Position numbers and translations under genes: made by a program. A stretch of DNA of 27,605 nt, taken from contig JANTQF010000422.1 in the NCBI GenBank assembly GCA_032988165.1, forward strand, positions 1-27,605, read 5' to 3'. Numbering within the stretch: the stretch's first letter is position 1; each line of letters opens with the position of its first letter. This stretch comes from Emmonsiellopsis sp. PD_33 (Eukaryota; Ascomycota; Eurotiomycetes; Onygenales; Ajellomycetaceae). The notes below the pieces were generated by a model, which did no database searches, was not told the DNA's origin, and saw only the letters and a program-made list of their open reading frames with translations. Below, in pieces: positions 1 through 8,602 of the stretch.

Positions 1-365
1 TCTGATTGCTCTATCTCACATTTCTTCCTCATCTATCATTATAAACCTACTTACTCTATCTTAACTGCTGGCCAGCACCATCCTCTCATATCCTTACCCT
101 GGGATGAGGGGGAGGGGGTGTGGGGGGTGTATTTTGATGAGGATGGGGATGGGTTGCGGCGGAGGGCTGGGGGGAGGAGGGTGGTGGAGATTAGTTTGGA
201 GAGGACGATGGTGGAGACGAAGGCGGAGGGGGATGGGGAGGGAGACGGGAAGTAGGGGGAGAGTTGAATTTTCAATGTCACGGCGCACTGGGAGGGTATG
301 GTTGGGATATGGATAAGGTTGTTTGATTCTCTCCGGCGTTCGTCCATAGAGATAGATATGTGTTT
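1..365. other. Intergenic, downstream of ROK1; G-rich low-complexity tract
   Basis: No gene can be supported here. From about 104 to 260 the plus strand carries many short G runs (GGGGGAGGGGG-like blocks), so any reading frame through it gives only Gly/Arg-rich or, on the minus strand, Pro/Ser-rich peptides. A 98-codon minus-strand frame (51-347) opens with ATG but has no recognisable domain and lies in the ROK1 3' flank, so I leave it uncalled. The G runs could form G-quadruplexes. Confidence 0.6.
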
Positions 366-2573
366 TTACTCCTCGATACCATTCCACGATCCATTATCGC
401 TTGCATTCCCATCTCCCCCTTCTTGCTGCTCAAGCTGTTTCCGTCGCTGGCTGCCCTTGACGGCTCCCTTCCGATTATGTTCCATCCGTCTCTCAAATCC
501 ACTCTTTGTGCTAATCCGCGTTCGGCGGCGGTCCTTCTCATCTTGATCGCCCTTTTTCGTCACCGGTCTTCTAACCTTCACGCCACCATGTTTCAGCTCC
601 TTCTTATCCCGCTTGGAAAGATTTGGTAGTGCATCCAAAAGCCATTTCTGAATACCCTGCTCTCCCGTCACGCCTCGCAATTTCTCGCTCGCGGCTATGA
701 CGTTCGCGATGTTTTTCACATATGGGATGTCTTCCTTCGTGTAGAATGTAACTGCTACGCCGCCAGCGCGTCCAGCTCGGCCCGTCCGCCCCACGCGATG
801 GATGTAAGCGGCGCTGGAATTTGGGATATCGTAGTTCACAACGCCATTGATGCCGCGGAAATCCACACCTCGAGAAAGGAGATCCGTAGTAATTAGAATC
901 CATATTTCACCTTTCCGGAATCCGGCCATGACATCTGATCGTTGCGAGTCTGAGAGATCGGAATGTAGAACGGCAATCCGAGACGATCCGCCCGCTTCGG
1001 CGGGGATGTCGTATTTCAATTCCGAATGCAAGGCTATAGCTCTGGGGATGGTTTGAGTGAAGACCAAGAACGGTGGGCGAAGGTGGGTATCTGATGAAGA
1101 ACTTGCGCCCTTTGGGTGTAGCAATTGTCGTAGCCCAAGGAGTTTGCCTTGCTCTGTCGCGGCATACACGAGTTTATGGGAGATATTTGGAATTGCAGTG
1201 TCTTTAAGCCCAACAACCAGCCTAACCAAGAAAGATTCCTCGCGTAGCCCTAGTGAGTTTTGTCGTTCCTTTATCGTCGATTTAGAAAGTTCCTCGATGT
1301 TGGAACCCATCGTTGCGGACCATAGACCAACTCTTAGCTGCTCATTGGTGCATGCACGCCATACGTCGAGGGTTTGGTCGCGGAACAGGGGGTCCAAAAG
1401 CACATCCGCCTCATCGAGGACAAGGCTTTGAACAGTCGGTAGTGGCGCGGTAGCATGTTTCTGGTTTCCAGAGAGGGAATTCGCAAGTAGCAGTGGTGTT
1501 GAGACAAGTATGTCACTTTTCGTGAGCGTAACATTCGAGGACTGCTTTCCTTTTTTGCTCGCTTCATTTTCGTCCTCGTCTTCCGAACCTTCGCTCTCTT
1601 CGCTCAAGTTGACTTCCTCGCCTTCCGTATCCTCCACTAGCCGCATTCCCTTGCGCATCGCGGTGATTTTGACTCCAGTGCCGACGGTAAGTTTTCTCCC
1701 CTCGTTGACGATCTGTGAAACGAGTTCTTTCGTTGGAGCTAGAACTATTGCGAACAATCCTTTCGTATGAGATTCACTATGGTGGTGCCGAATAATCTTG
1801 TTGATAAGGGGAATCATAAAAGCCAGCGTCTTCCCGCTGCCTGTAGGAGCAACGACCAAAAGATCGGGCTCAAGTTCGGATTGGACAGGTTGTTCTCTGC
1901 TTGTCTGGCTTTGGGCAGCTGAACTTAGGCAGTCTCCAAGAAGCAATGGGAGCGCACCAAGCTGGACTTCAGTAGGGACACTGTATCCCTGGTTGGAGAT
2001 GTTTTCCGAAAGACGTCGCGAAATCTGATATCTCGTCCTCAGCTGCTGGAACGAGACCAGCGGCTCGGGATATATTCTCTGTGCCTTTTTCTGTTGTTTG
2101 CGACTCAGGACGACAGGCTCCTCGATCTTTTGCTTCTTCTTTTTCTTTTTTGAGGTAGCCTTTTCATCCTGCGCAATCACCGTTGGTGTTCGAAGATCCG
2201 TAACTTTGATCTTGTGCGCCGTCAAAATCGCCTTCCGCTCTTCCTCAGATAAAGCAGTTTCCTTGATCGAAGCTGCATCCGTAGCATTTCCGGCCTTTTC
2301 ATCGTCCTCCTCTTCATGATCATTGGACACTCCGCCGGCTGGCGGTCCCGAGCCAAAAAAGTCAAGCGTTGCTCCAGCACCGATGGGGAGTTCGCTTCCA
2401 TCCGACCCCCTCTTGCGCTTCCTTCCTTTGCTTTCGAGCTCTGCAGTGCCGGGAAATAATTGAGGCGTCTCTGCATCCCCAGCGGAGGGGAGAGAATTTG
2501 ATACTGCTTGTTTCCGCGAAGCAGGACCCGTCTTGAGTTTTGTAGACCGGGCAAGAAGCTTGAAAGCGTCCAT
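366..2573 (-). CDS. ROK1: ATP-dependent RNA helicase Rok1 (DEAD-box, DDX52 type)
   Basis: An uninterrupted 735-residue frame encodes a DEAD-box RNA helicase. In yeast, Rok1 acts in the nucleolus in early cleavages of pre-rRNA for the 40S subunit. Visible motifs, in order: Q motif with PTEVQ (about 200-204), motif I APTGSGKT (242-249), motif Ia PTKEL (280-284), motif Ib STPLLL (358-363), motif II DEAD (387-390), motif III SAT (419-421), motif V around TTDLLSRGVDF (562-572), and motif VI HRVGRTGRAG (592-601). The N-terminus (MDAFKLLARSTKLKTG) matches the start of fungal Rok1 proteins as I remember them, and that sets the start codon. Lysine-rich stretches at 141-149 and an Arg/Lys-rich tail fit a nucleolar RNA-binding protein. 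An acidic Glu/Ser/Asp block at about 314-338 splits motifs Ia and Ib. No intron is needed. The 5' flank has a GTCACGTGAC palindrome about 135 bp before the start. Confidence 0.95.
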   Translation of the reverse strand: MDAFKLLARSTKLKTGPASRKQAVSNSLPSAGDAETPQLFPGTAELESKGRKRKRGSDGSELPIGAGATLDFFGSGPPAGGVSNDHEEEDDEKAGNATDAASIKETALSEEERKAILTAHKIKVTDLRTPTVIAQDEKATSKKKKKKQKIEEPVVLSRKQQKKAQRIYPEPLVSFQQLRTRYQISRRLSENISNQGYSVPTEVQLGALPLLLGDCLSSAAQSQTSREQPVQSELEPDLLVVAPTGSGKTLAFMIPLINKIIRHHHSESHTKGLFAIVLAPTKELVSQIVNEGRKLTVGTGVKITAMRKGMRLVEDTEGEEVNLSEESEGSEDEDENEASKKGKQSSNVTLTKSDILVSTPLLLANSLSGNQKHATAPLPTVQSLVLDEADVLLDPLFRDQTLDVWRACTNEQLRVGLWSATMGSNIEELSKSTIKERQNSLGLREESFLVRLVVGLKDTAIPNISHKLVYAATEQGKLLGLRQLLHPKGASSSSDTHLRPPFLVFTQTIPRAIALHSELKYDIPAEAGGSSRIAVLHSDLSDSQRSDVMAGFRKGEIWILITTDLLSRGVDFRGINGVVNYDIPNSSAAYIHRVGRTGRAGRAGGVAVTFYTKEDIPYVKNIANVIAASEKLRGVTGEQGIQKWLLDALPNLSKRDKKELKHGGVKVRRPVTKKGDQDEKDRRRTRISTKSGFERRMEHNRKGAVKGSQRRKQLEQQEGGDGNASDNGSWNGIEE

Positions 2574-3035
2574 ATTTGCTGATTTTATCAGTGGAAAGGA
2601 CTGCTGGATCTATCAAAGCTGCATTTGCCGGGCTTTTGGTGAGGTTTTGTTGATCTGATGTTAAGTTTTGATAGACTTTGAATTTTGAATTTTACTTTAT
2701 TTGTAGGTCACGTGACATCAAAAGTTCTCCAGCACCAAAAGGTTTTCGACAATAGTATCTATGCGCACCTCATTGGGCATTTTCCTCAAGCATTCATTGA
2801 TTACTGTTGGGGACTATTTGAATATTATGTTCAATGCAGCAATTGGATTCAAACAAAGGAAATCTAATCTGGAAGTAGACCACTAACAAAGTACAAGCAA
2901 GGAGAACCCCCAGCAATCAGAGACAACAGCCTTTTGGATTCCATCGTCTATCATACAGCCTGAGGAGAACACACGACAGTGAAAAGCAAATAGGGAAATA
3001 TATGTTGCAGAATTGTAAATAAAGGCTTCGTCTGT
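2574..3035. other. ROK1 upstream region / ATP20 3' flank
   Basis: This 462-bp interval holds the ROK1 promoter (minus strand) and the 3' flank of ATP20. It is AT-rich. The only clear element is the CACGTG palindrome listed separately. A 60-codon plus-strand frame at 2685-2867 has no recognisable features and I do not call it. Confidence 0.6.
2707..2716. promoter_or_regulatory. E-box palindrome GTCACGTGAC upstream of ROK1
   Basis: A perfect 10-bp palindrome with a CACGTG core (2709-2714) lies about 135 bp before the ROK1 start. CACGTG is the core recognised by fungal bHLH factors such as Cbf1. Similar cores recur elsewhere in the window. Binding is inferred, not shown. Confidence 0.5.
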
Positions 3036-3795
3036 CTAATGGCCATGGGCGGGCTCTCCCCGGTATCCTACAAGCTTGAGTCTGCCGAGGATCTCTCCGA
3101 CGGAGAAGAATCCGATAACTTCCGCGGTCGTAACACCAACAAGGGCCCATTGTCTGCAGCTCATGCTTCTGATGCTGGGGAGGATGGCGTCTGGGTTGAA
3201 GGCTTTGGAAAGGGTGGATGGCTGGCGGAGGGAGTTGAGGAGAGGCTGGTAATAAGCCTGGAAGGTGGCCACAGTGCTGGTTCAGAAGTTAGCTGGCGGG
3301 TGCTCAAGGTCTCCGCAACGGAAGAGACTTACGGTGGTGACATATTCTGGCCGCGGAAGACGATCCTGGAAAGCTCCAGGCCGACCTTGGAGTAGTAAAT
3401 CGTGGGGGCTCTTAGGGCTGTGTTGTAGGTTGTCAGGTTAGCTCTTATCCTACAACTGCTCAATTCTCCTAGTATTCATAACCATGTAATAATCCATGGC
3501 AGAAACAACATATAACAAGGTCATGAGTCTCACAATCAAAGAAGGAGATAACTCTGCCGGTCCGTCCACCAACTTTCCGGAGCGCACCACCGACTCTCCC
3601 GAGGGCACTTGTGATAGCAGGGCCGGCAGTGGAAGCGGCCTTGGAAAGACCCTCGGACGCCTTCGAGGCAGCAGAAGCGGCGGCATCTTTGCCCTTGGAC
3701 GCAGCCTCAGAGGTGGTCGAGGCAGATCTGACGGCGGGTCTCCGGACCAGGAAGCGGGATTGCCGCAGGACGGCGCGGGATGCTGGGGCAGACAT
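3036..3795 (-). CDS. ATP20: Mitochondrial F1F0 ATP synthase subunit g
   Basis: Subunit g is a small inner-membrane protein of the Fo sector, needed for ATP synthase dimers and cristae shape. I join three exons: 3795-3534, 3417-3333 and 3276-3036 (195 aa). Introns of 116 and 56 nt start GTGAGA and GTAAGT, end in CAG, and keep phase. Exon 1 starts at MSAPASRAVLRQSRFLVRRP, an Arg-rich presequence for mitochondrial import followed by an Ala/Lys/Ser-rich linker, and ends at GGRTGRVISFFD. Exon 2 gives APTIYYSKVGLELSRIVFRG, the family's conserved core. Exon 3 carries a membrane segment containing the GFFSVGE motif, whose glycine dimer signal is typical of subunit g, then ends KLVGYRGEPAHGH. The frame extends upstream to 3822 only through a non-ATG codon, so 3795 is the start. 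Two CACGTG boxes sit 178-198 bp upstream. Confidence 0.92.
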
Positions 3796-5097
3796 CCGGA
3801 CGGTATTTATCGAGCAAACCACGCAGAGACGGATAGTGAGCGGAAGGGAGAGGTCCTAGGCGGGCGGAGGGCTCTCAATGGCGGCGGCGGAGAATGCGAT
3901 GGGCTGGTCTCTTGGTCAGGATCAAATCTTGAGATTCTTCATTTTTGGCGTCGGGAACTTCAGGGACCGGGTCACGTGAAGCCCGGTCACGTGAAGCTAA
4001 CTTCATCTCTCTTTCTCCGCTGTTCAACAACCTCATTCTCTTCATCTTGTTGGATGTTGGGCCTGAAGTTGTTATTCGAGATCAATAACCGGTTGAAGCA
4101 TTGATATCTATTACATTCACCATCCTCCCTGTTCGGGACCCCTGCGACTGAATTCAGCATCCCCAAACCACCCTGTGGAAGCAAGACAAGATGGGTACTA
4201 TCCTAGGTTTATGACCGCCCATCCATGATTGAGACCATGAATATACTAAGTTGGCGCACCTGAAATGGTCTTCAAAAATTAGTTATTCTCTCCAGCCTCT
4301 TATAAATGCAAACATGACATCCTCGATGTTCGCAACCGGGCTGCCCTGCTCATTACTTTCAATCTATCAGTTTACCTACTATCTCCGCTATCAGCTGCCC
4401 TGAGCTCCATTCTAAACCCCAACCTGCCTGGGATCAGTCTCTGTATATGGGCTCATGGCAGTTTAAGGTGCGTAATACGTGACTCGACCGTGATACCTGT
4501 TGGGACAGCGCACTAATGACAGTTGAGAAACCTATTCTTTGGCCATGGACTTCTCCCGAGTTGGGCCCTTAGAGGTAAACAGGGGCGCCGCGAGTCCCGT
4601 TATTGGCCGTAACTAAGGCAGCATTCACTTCAACGTATATACCCTCAATGCCGCCCTGAAACAGACTTACAATAAGCCTTTCATACGCGTTCCAAAATCA
4701 AGCTTACGGGTGTTCGGAAGTTGTGAAATGGAAGTGTGGATCTTTTGGATATTGCATCTTTGTTCAAGTCAGCAGAGGTTTAATTTTGGCAGTTACCCAT
4801 AAATAACTCAGCAAATATCATAATCAAACTTGTTCTTTTTGGCATTGTTTTTGAACTATGCGCATTATGTGCATATCAGGGACCTTCCAAATATATCGCA
4901 GAATGATTCTTTCAATAGCAGCATCGTGGTTCTGGGAGAAAGCCCTTTCACCAACTCCCTATTCCAAAGCTTTCCACAACAGGACTTCAACAATGGCAAA
5001 ATGCCATTGTTTTTTATCTGGCACAGGTGCGAGGCAGTTATATAACTGACCTATATTCACCTTTCTAGCCTCCATTGGAAAACGACCACAATCAATC
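3796..5097. other. Gene-poor interval of about 1.3 kb
   Basis: No convincing gene. The left end is the ATP20 promoter with two tandem CACGTG boxes. A TATAAATG sequence at about 4309 and several AT-rich patches occur, but no long frame with family similarity follows them. The short frames at 4830-5049 overlap each other in two frames and look random. The right end must hold the promoter and 5' leader of the gene starting at 5098. A noncoding RNA or an unrecognised small spliced gene cannot be excluded. Confidence 0.5.
3967..3997. promoter_or_regulatory. ATP20: Tandem CACGTG boxes upstream of ATP20
   Basis: Two near-identical blocks, each containing CGGGTCACGTGAAGC or CCGGTCACGTGAAGC, follow one another with a 15-bp period (cores at 3973-3978 and 3988-3993). 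They lie 178-198 bp before the ATP20 start. The layout suggests a paired bHLH (Cbf1-like) binding site on roughly the same face of the helix. This is inference from motif and position. Confidence 0.5.
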
Positions 5098-6531
5098 ATG
5101 TCTCAGATAAGTTTTGACAAGCCCTATCCGGCAACCCAAGAGCAGCTGCCATGGACAACGGCCGCTATGCACGGGCTGCTTCGTGTTTTTGCCCAGAAGA
5201 TTAACTCGACACGCCACCATAAAGAGGCTTCCCGAATCCGGCGAGTAAGATCTAGATCTTCTCGCTCTTCATCACTGTCATCTTACCTACTCGTTGCCCC
5301 CGCCTCTGCATCCGGATCTAGCCAGCATACAGTCGACGTGAATGAAACCTCCTCAAATCGAAGTAGCTCCAAGACCAGCATATCTTCCTGCAGAGATTCA
5401 ATCTCCATAATTTCCAAAGGCACCGGTTTAGAGGCAGCAGAACAACCCTCTATACATCATGAGCAGACCTCGAGCAGGACGTGCGATACACATTTTGATG
5501 CGAATTTCCCCGCCCCATACACCCTAGACAATCCGACAACCCTTAGCATCTTTCTAGCCGACGACACAGTTACCGACCAGCGTACACCATTACGGCGAAA
5601 AAAGGGTGTCCCCAATCTGAAATCTCCTAGCTTCCAAAGACCTCTCCCTTCCCAGATTAGCGGTAATCCAATGGCCAGCAACAGCGCGGTTTCAACTCCC
5701 AAAGCATCGCACCCCTTACTGGACTTCCTGGATGGCAATACCAATATAGATAGCCTGGCCCACTTTGAGACATTCTTTATTGTTAAGCCGACTCCCCAAG
5801 GTGACCGTGTTCTGTATACCTCAGATAACCTGTGGCGCGGCGAAGACTTCGGCATGGAGGACTTATTTCTGCACAATGAGCGCACTCCAGGACAGGCGAG
5901 CAATATCATCACCGAAGTCGATGAAGACGAGAATGAAATCTCGCGCCTAATGCTTTTTGGTGGGCTGCCATCTATAGGCGGGCACAATGGTCTTTTGCTC
6001 GTGTCGGCGGTCGATGTAACTGACTTCCTTGATGCGCTCACCATTAACGATTTGGAGATCGAGATTCTGATGCGGCAGATCCATTCAAGGAAGTCATCTC
6101 GCGGTGGGAGAACGAGTGAAAACGAAGCCAGAACAGTCGCGTCCTCCGTGGACGGGGAGATTTCAGACCTCATGCAGCGGTTGCTCAAGGAAGCCACAAA
6201 ACAGATCCTCGCCCTGTATAGGGATTATTTCATTCTATCGCAGTCCGCCAAGCAGCCATCATTCTATGAGATCTCCCACGTTTCGCCCAACCTGTACGCT
6301 GCGGGCGAATACGTGGCTGTCCATCTAACACACACACCACAAGCAGTCATGCGCCAGATGGGCGAGATGATGAGTCGAGGCAAGCGATTCTCCATCGAAG
6401 TCAAATGGGGGAATTCGGGTCGAGACCAGCGACTGTACTGCATCCCCATGTTGAATTTGAATTCCCGTCGCTGGCTGTGTATACTGGTCGACCCCAATCA
6501 TCCTCCTCTGTGGAAGGAAACGCATGCATAA
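5098..6531 (+). CDS. Uncharacterised serine-rich protein with PAS-like segments
   Basis: An intact, apparently intronless 477-residue frame starts at ATG 5098. I do not recognise a named family. Residues 45-130 are rich in Ser/Arg and probably disordered, and basic patches follow (RRKK about 166-169). From about 205 to 312 the sequence (HFETFFIVKPTPQGDRVLYT, then GLLLVSAVDVTDFLDAL) has the hydrophobic pattern of a fungal PAS sensor fold. A second PAS-like stretch runs from about 374 to 467, with RDYFILS, EISHVSPNLYAAGEYV and a final strand pair (LYCIPMLNL, RRWLCILVD). Fungal PAS domains often end with such a pair. No DNA-binding, kinase or GATA domain is visible, so if it is a sensor its output is unknown. 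The PAS call is a pattern judgement without a profile search. The stop lies 623 bp before the ladA start on the same strand. Confidence 0.75.
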   Translation: MSQISFDKPYPATQEQLPWTTAAMHGLLRVFAQKINSTRHHKEASRIRRVRSRSSRSSSLSSYLLVAPASASGSSQHTVDVNETSSNRSSSKTSISSCRDSISIISKGTGLEAAEQPSIHHEQTSSRTCDTHFDANFPAPYTLDNPTTLSIFLADDTVTDQRTPLRRKKGVPNLKSPSFQRPLPSQISGNPMASNSAVSTPKASHPLLDFLDGNTNIDSLAHFETFFIVKPTPQGDRVLYTSDNLWRGEDFGMEDLFLHNERTPGQASNIITEVDEDENEISRLMLFGGLPSIGGHNGLLLVSAVDVTDFLDALTINDLEIEILMRQIHSRKSSRGGRTSENEARTVASSVDGEISDLMQRLLKEATKQILALYRDYFILSQSAKQPSFYEISHVSPNLYAAGEYVAVHLTHTPQAVMRQMGEMMSRGKRFSIEVKWGNSGRDQRLYCIPMLNLNSRRWLCILVDPNHPPLWKETHA

Positions 6532-7154
6532 ACCATAGCTTCGGTCAATCCACCGCCCCGAAAGAGCCGAGACACCCCGGAAAGCTCTCGACCACGCGGA
6601 TAAAAAAGGTTTTCGGGGCTTGATTCTGGGCTCGGCCCAGCTGCCGCAAGTTGCTCGACGGCTCCATCCCGAGCGGCGACAGCGAATCACACACCGAGCC
6701 AATATCTGGCTAAATAGGGCGGGGGGGGCAAAGCTTCGGCTGTGTGGAGAGAGTTGGCGAATTCTGCGGGCGTTCCCCATCCTTCTACGCATCCGTCCTC
6801 GATTTACAGTTACAGCTCTGCGCCGAGTCGCCGACTGGGTTATCCCACGCTATTGCATCCAATGATTACCCTGCATTAGAAGCCTGCAGCCCCGGTCTTT
6901 TCTCCGTTGGATCCTGTGTTTCCCTCTGTTTTCCTCCGCGCGGTGGGGCGGGGGGTTCGTCTGGAAAATTTCCTCCGTTGAAACTGCCCCTCACTCCCCC
7001 TCACCCCCGTATATAAGCTGGCGTTCGCTGTTGTGCAATTGTAGAAGACAATCACTATACTAATTTATCCTACTCTCTCCAATTTCTTCCTCATATCCCT
7101 CATAAACACCTCTAATACACCTGTTCTATCTACCACTGACGAGCTACGAGCGAG
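6532..7154 (+). promoter_or_regulatory. ladA: ladA promoter with AraR-, XlnR- and CreA-type sites and TATA box
   Basis: This 623-bp region precedes ladA. CGGATAAA at 6597-6604 fits the reported Aspergillus AraR motif CGGDTAAW. GGCTAAA at 6708-6714 fits the XlnR motif GGCTAR, and a CCAAT box (6699-6703) lies just before it. GCGGGG (6719-6724, 6948-6953) and GTGGGG (6943-6948) fit the CreA repressor consensus SYGGRG. A TATATAA box spans 7010-7016, about 140 bp before the start codon, with a C/T-rich leader after it. Together this is the arrangement expected for a pentose-inducible, glucose-repressed gene. The sites are sequence matches only; occupancy is inferred. Confidence 0.6.
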
Positions 7155-8372
7155 ATGGCTACCCCCTCCAAGGCCAACATCGGTGTCTACACCAACCCCA
7201 ACCACGACCTGTGGGTGGCACCAGCACAACCAGCCGTCGAGGATGTCGCGGCCGGCAAGGGCCTCCAACCCGGCGAGGTCACCATTGAAGTCCGAAGCAC
7301 CGGAATCTGTGGGTATGTACGAAACCTAAACTTACACCCCGCACCTCTAGAAACACCCGCTGTCATAAAGGAGAACAACCGATACTAACCCCCGCCCAGT
7401 TCTGACGTCCACTTCTGGCACGCCGGCTGCATCGGCCCCATGATCGTGACGGGCGACCACATCCTTGGCCACGAGTCCGCCGGCACCGTGCTCGCCGTGC
7501 ACCCGTCCGTCACCAGCCTGCAGCCCGGCGACCGCGTCGCCATCGAGCCCAACATCATCTGCAACGAATGCGAACCCTGCCTGACAGGCCGCTACAACGG
7601 GTGCGACCGCGTGCGCTTCCTCTCCACCCCGCCCGTCGACGGCCTGCTGCGCCGCTACGTCAACCACCCGGCCGTCTGGTGCCATAAGATCGGCAACATG
7701 AGCTATGAAGATGGCGCCCTGCTGGAGCCGCTCAGCGTTGCGCTGGCCGCCGTTGAGCGGAGCGGGCTGAGGCTCGGTGACGCCGTTGTGGTTGCCGGCG
7801 CGGGACCGATTGGGTTGATTACTCTACTCTGTGTGCGCGCGGCGGGCGCGACGCCCATCGTCATTACAGATATCGATGCGGGACGGCTCAAGTTTGCCAA
7901 GGAGCTGGTTCCCGACGTGCGCACTTATCAGGTGCAATTGGGCGATTCGCCCGAGCAGACGGCGGAGGGGATCATCAATGCGATGAACGACGGCAAGGGC
8001 AGCGGGCCCGATGCGCTGCGGCCGTCGCTGGCGATCGAGTGCACGGGCGTCGAGAGCAGTGTTGCGGCGGCGATTTGGAGCGTCAAGTTCGGCGGCAAGG
8101 TGTTTGTTGTTGGCGTGGGCAAGAACGAGATGAAGATCCCCTTCATGCGGGTTAGCACGTTCGAGATCGATTTGCAGTATCAGTACCGCTACTGCAATAC
8201 GTGGCCAAGGGCTATTCGGCTGGTGCAGAATGGGGTTATTGATATGAAGAAGCTGGTTACGCATCGGTTTACGCTGGAGAATGCGCTGGAGGCGTTTAAG
8301 ACGGCGGCGGATCCTAAGACGGGGGCTATTAAGGTGCAGATTATGAGTGCGGAGGAGGACACGAGGGTTTGA
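7155..8372 (+). CDS. ladA: L-arabinitol 4-dehydrogenase
   Basis: This zinc-dependent medium-chain dehydrogenase oxidises L-arabinitol to L-xylulose with NAD+, the second step of fungal L-arabinose catabolism in the cytosol. Exons 7155-7312 and 7400-8372 give 376 aa. The 87-nt intron begins GTATGT, has a TACTAAC branch site and ends CAG. The join restores GICGSDVHFWHAGCIGP. Catalytic zinc ligands are C52, H77, E78 and probably E162. The structural zinc site is C107, C110, C113 and C121. The NAD-binding GAGPIG is at 186-191, followed by the Asp pair in ITDID (210, 212) that favours NAD over NADP. The sequence tracks A. niger LadA closely from memory, including LEPLSVALA and FGGKVFVVGVGKNEM, more so than xylitol dehydrogenase. 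The upstream AraR/XlnR-like sites agree. The 3' end faces the minus-strand hydrolase gene. Confidence 0.94.
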
Positions 8373-8602
8373 AAGGGGTATTTTATTGTGTTTCTGGTAA
8401 CTGGTTAATTGTTTGAGCGGTTTAATACGAGCAATATATCGTTTGATCTGTTTATATCTATGGAGGTCTAGTCTATATATCTCTGCGGGAGACTCCCCCT
8501 TGCCGGTCCTAAGTATCCCTAACATCTCCATCCCCTTCGACTAGGCCTTTTAATACCGCTCACGCACGATCCTAATCTACCTCCACCTATCGCTTCGTTC
8601 AC

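Noticed and set aside
51..347. 98-codon minus-strand frame with an ATG, downstream of ROK1
   Set aside because: Low-complexity Pro/Ser sequence caused by the G-rich tract, no domain, and located in the ROK1 3' flank.
3496..4104. 202-codon plus-strand frame over ATP20
   Set aside because: It lies antisense to ATP20 exon 1 and is Gly/Ser/Arg-rich, a mirror of the Ala-rich mitochondrial linker.
5457..6197. 246-codon minus-strand frame
   Set aside because: Antisense shadow of the 477-aa plus-strand gene, with no recognisable domain.
7824..8531. 235-codon minus-strand frame over ladA
   Set aside because: Antisense shadow in GC-rich ladA coding sequence; ladA is certain from its motifs.
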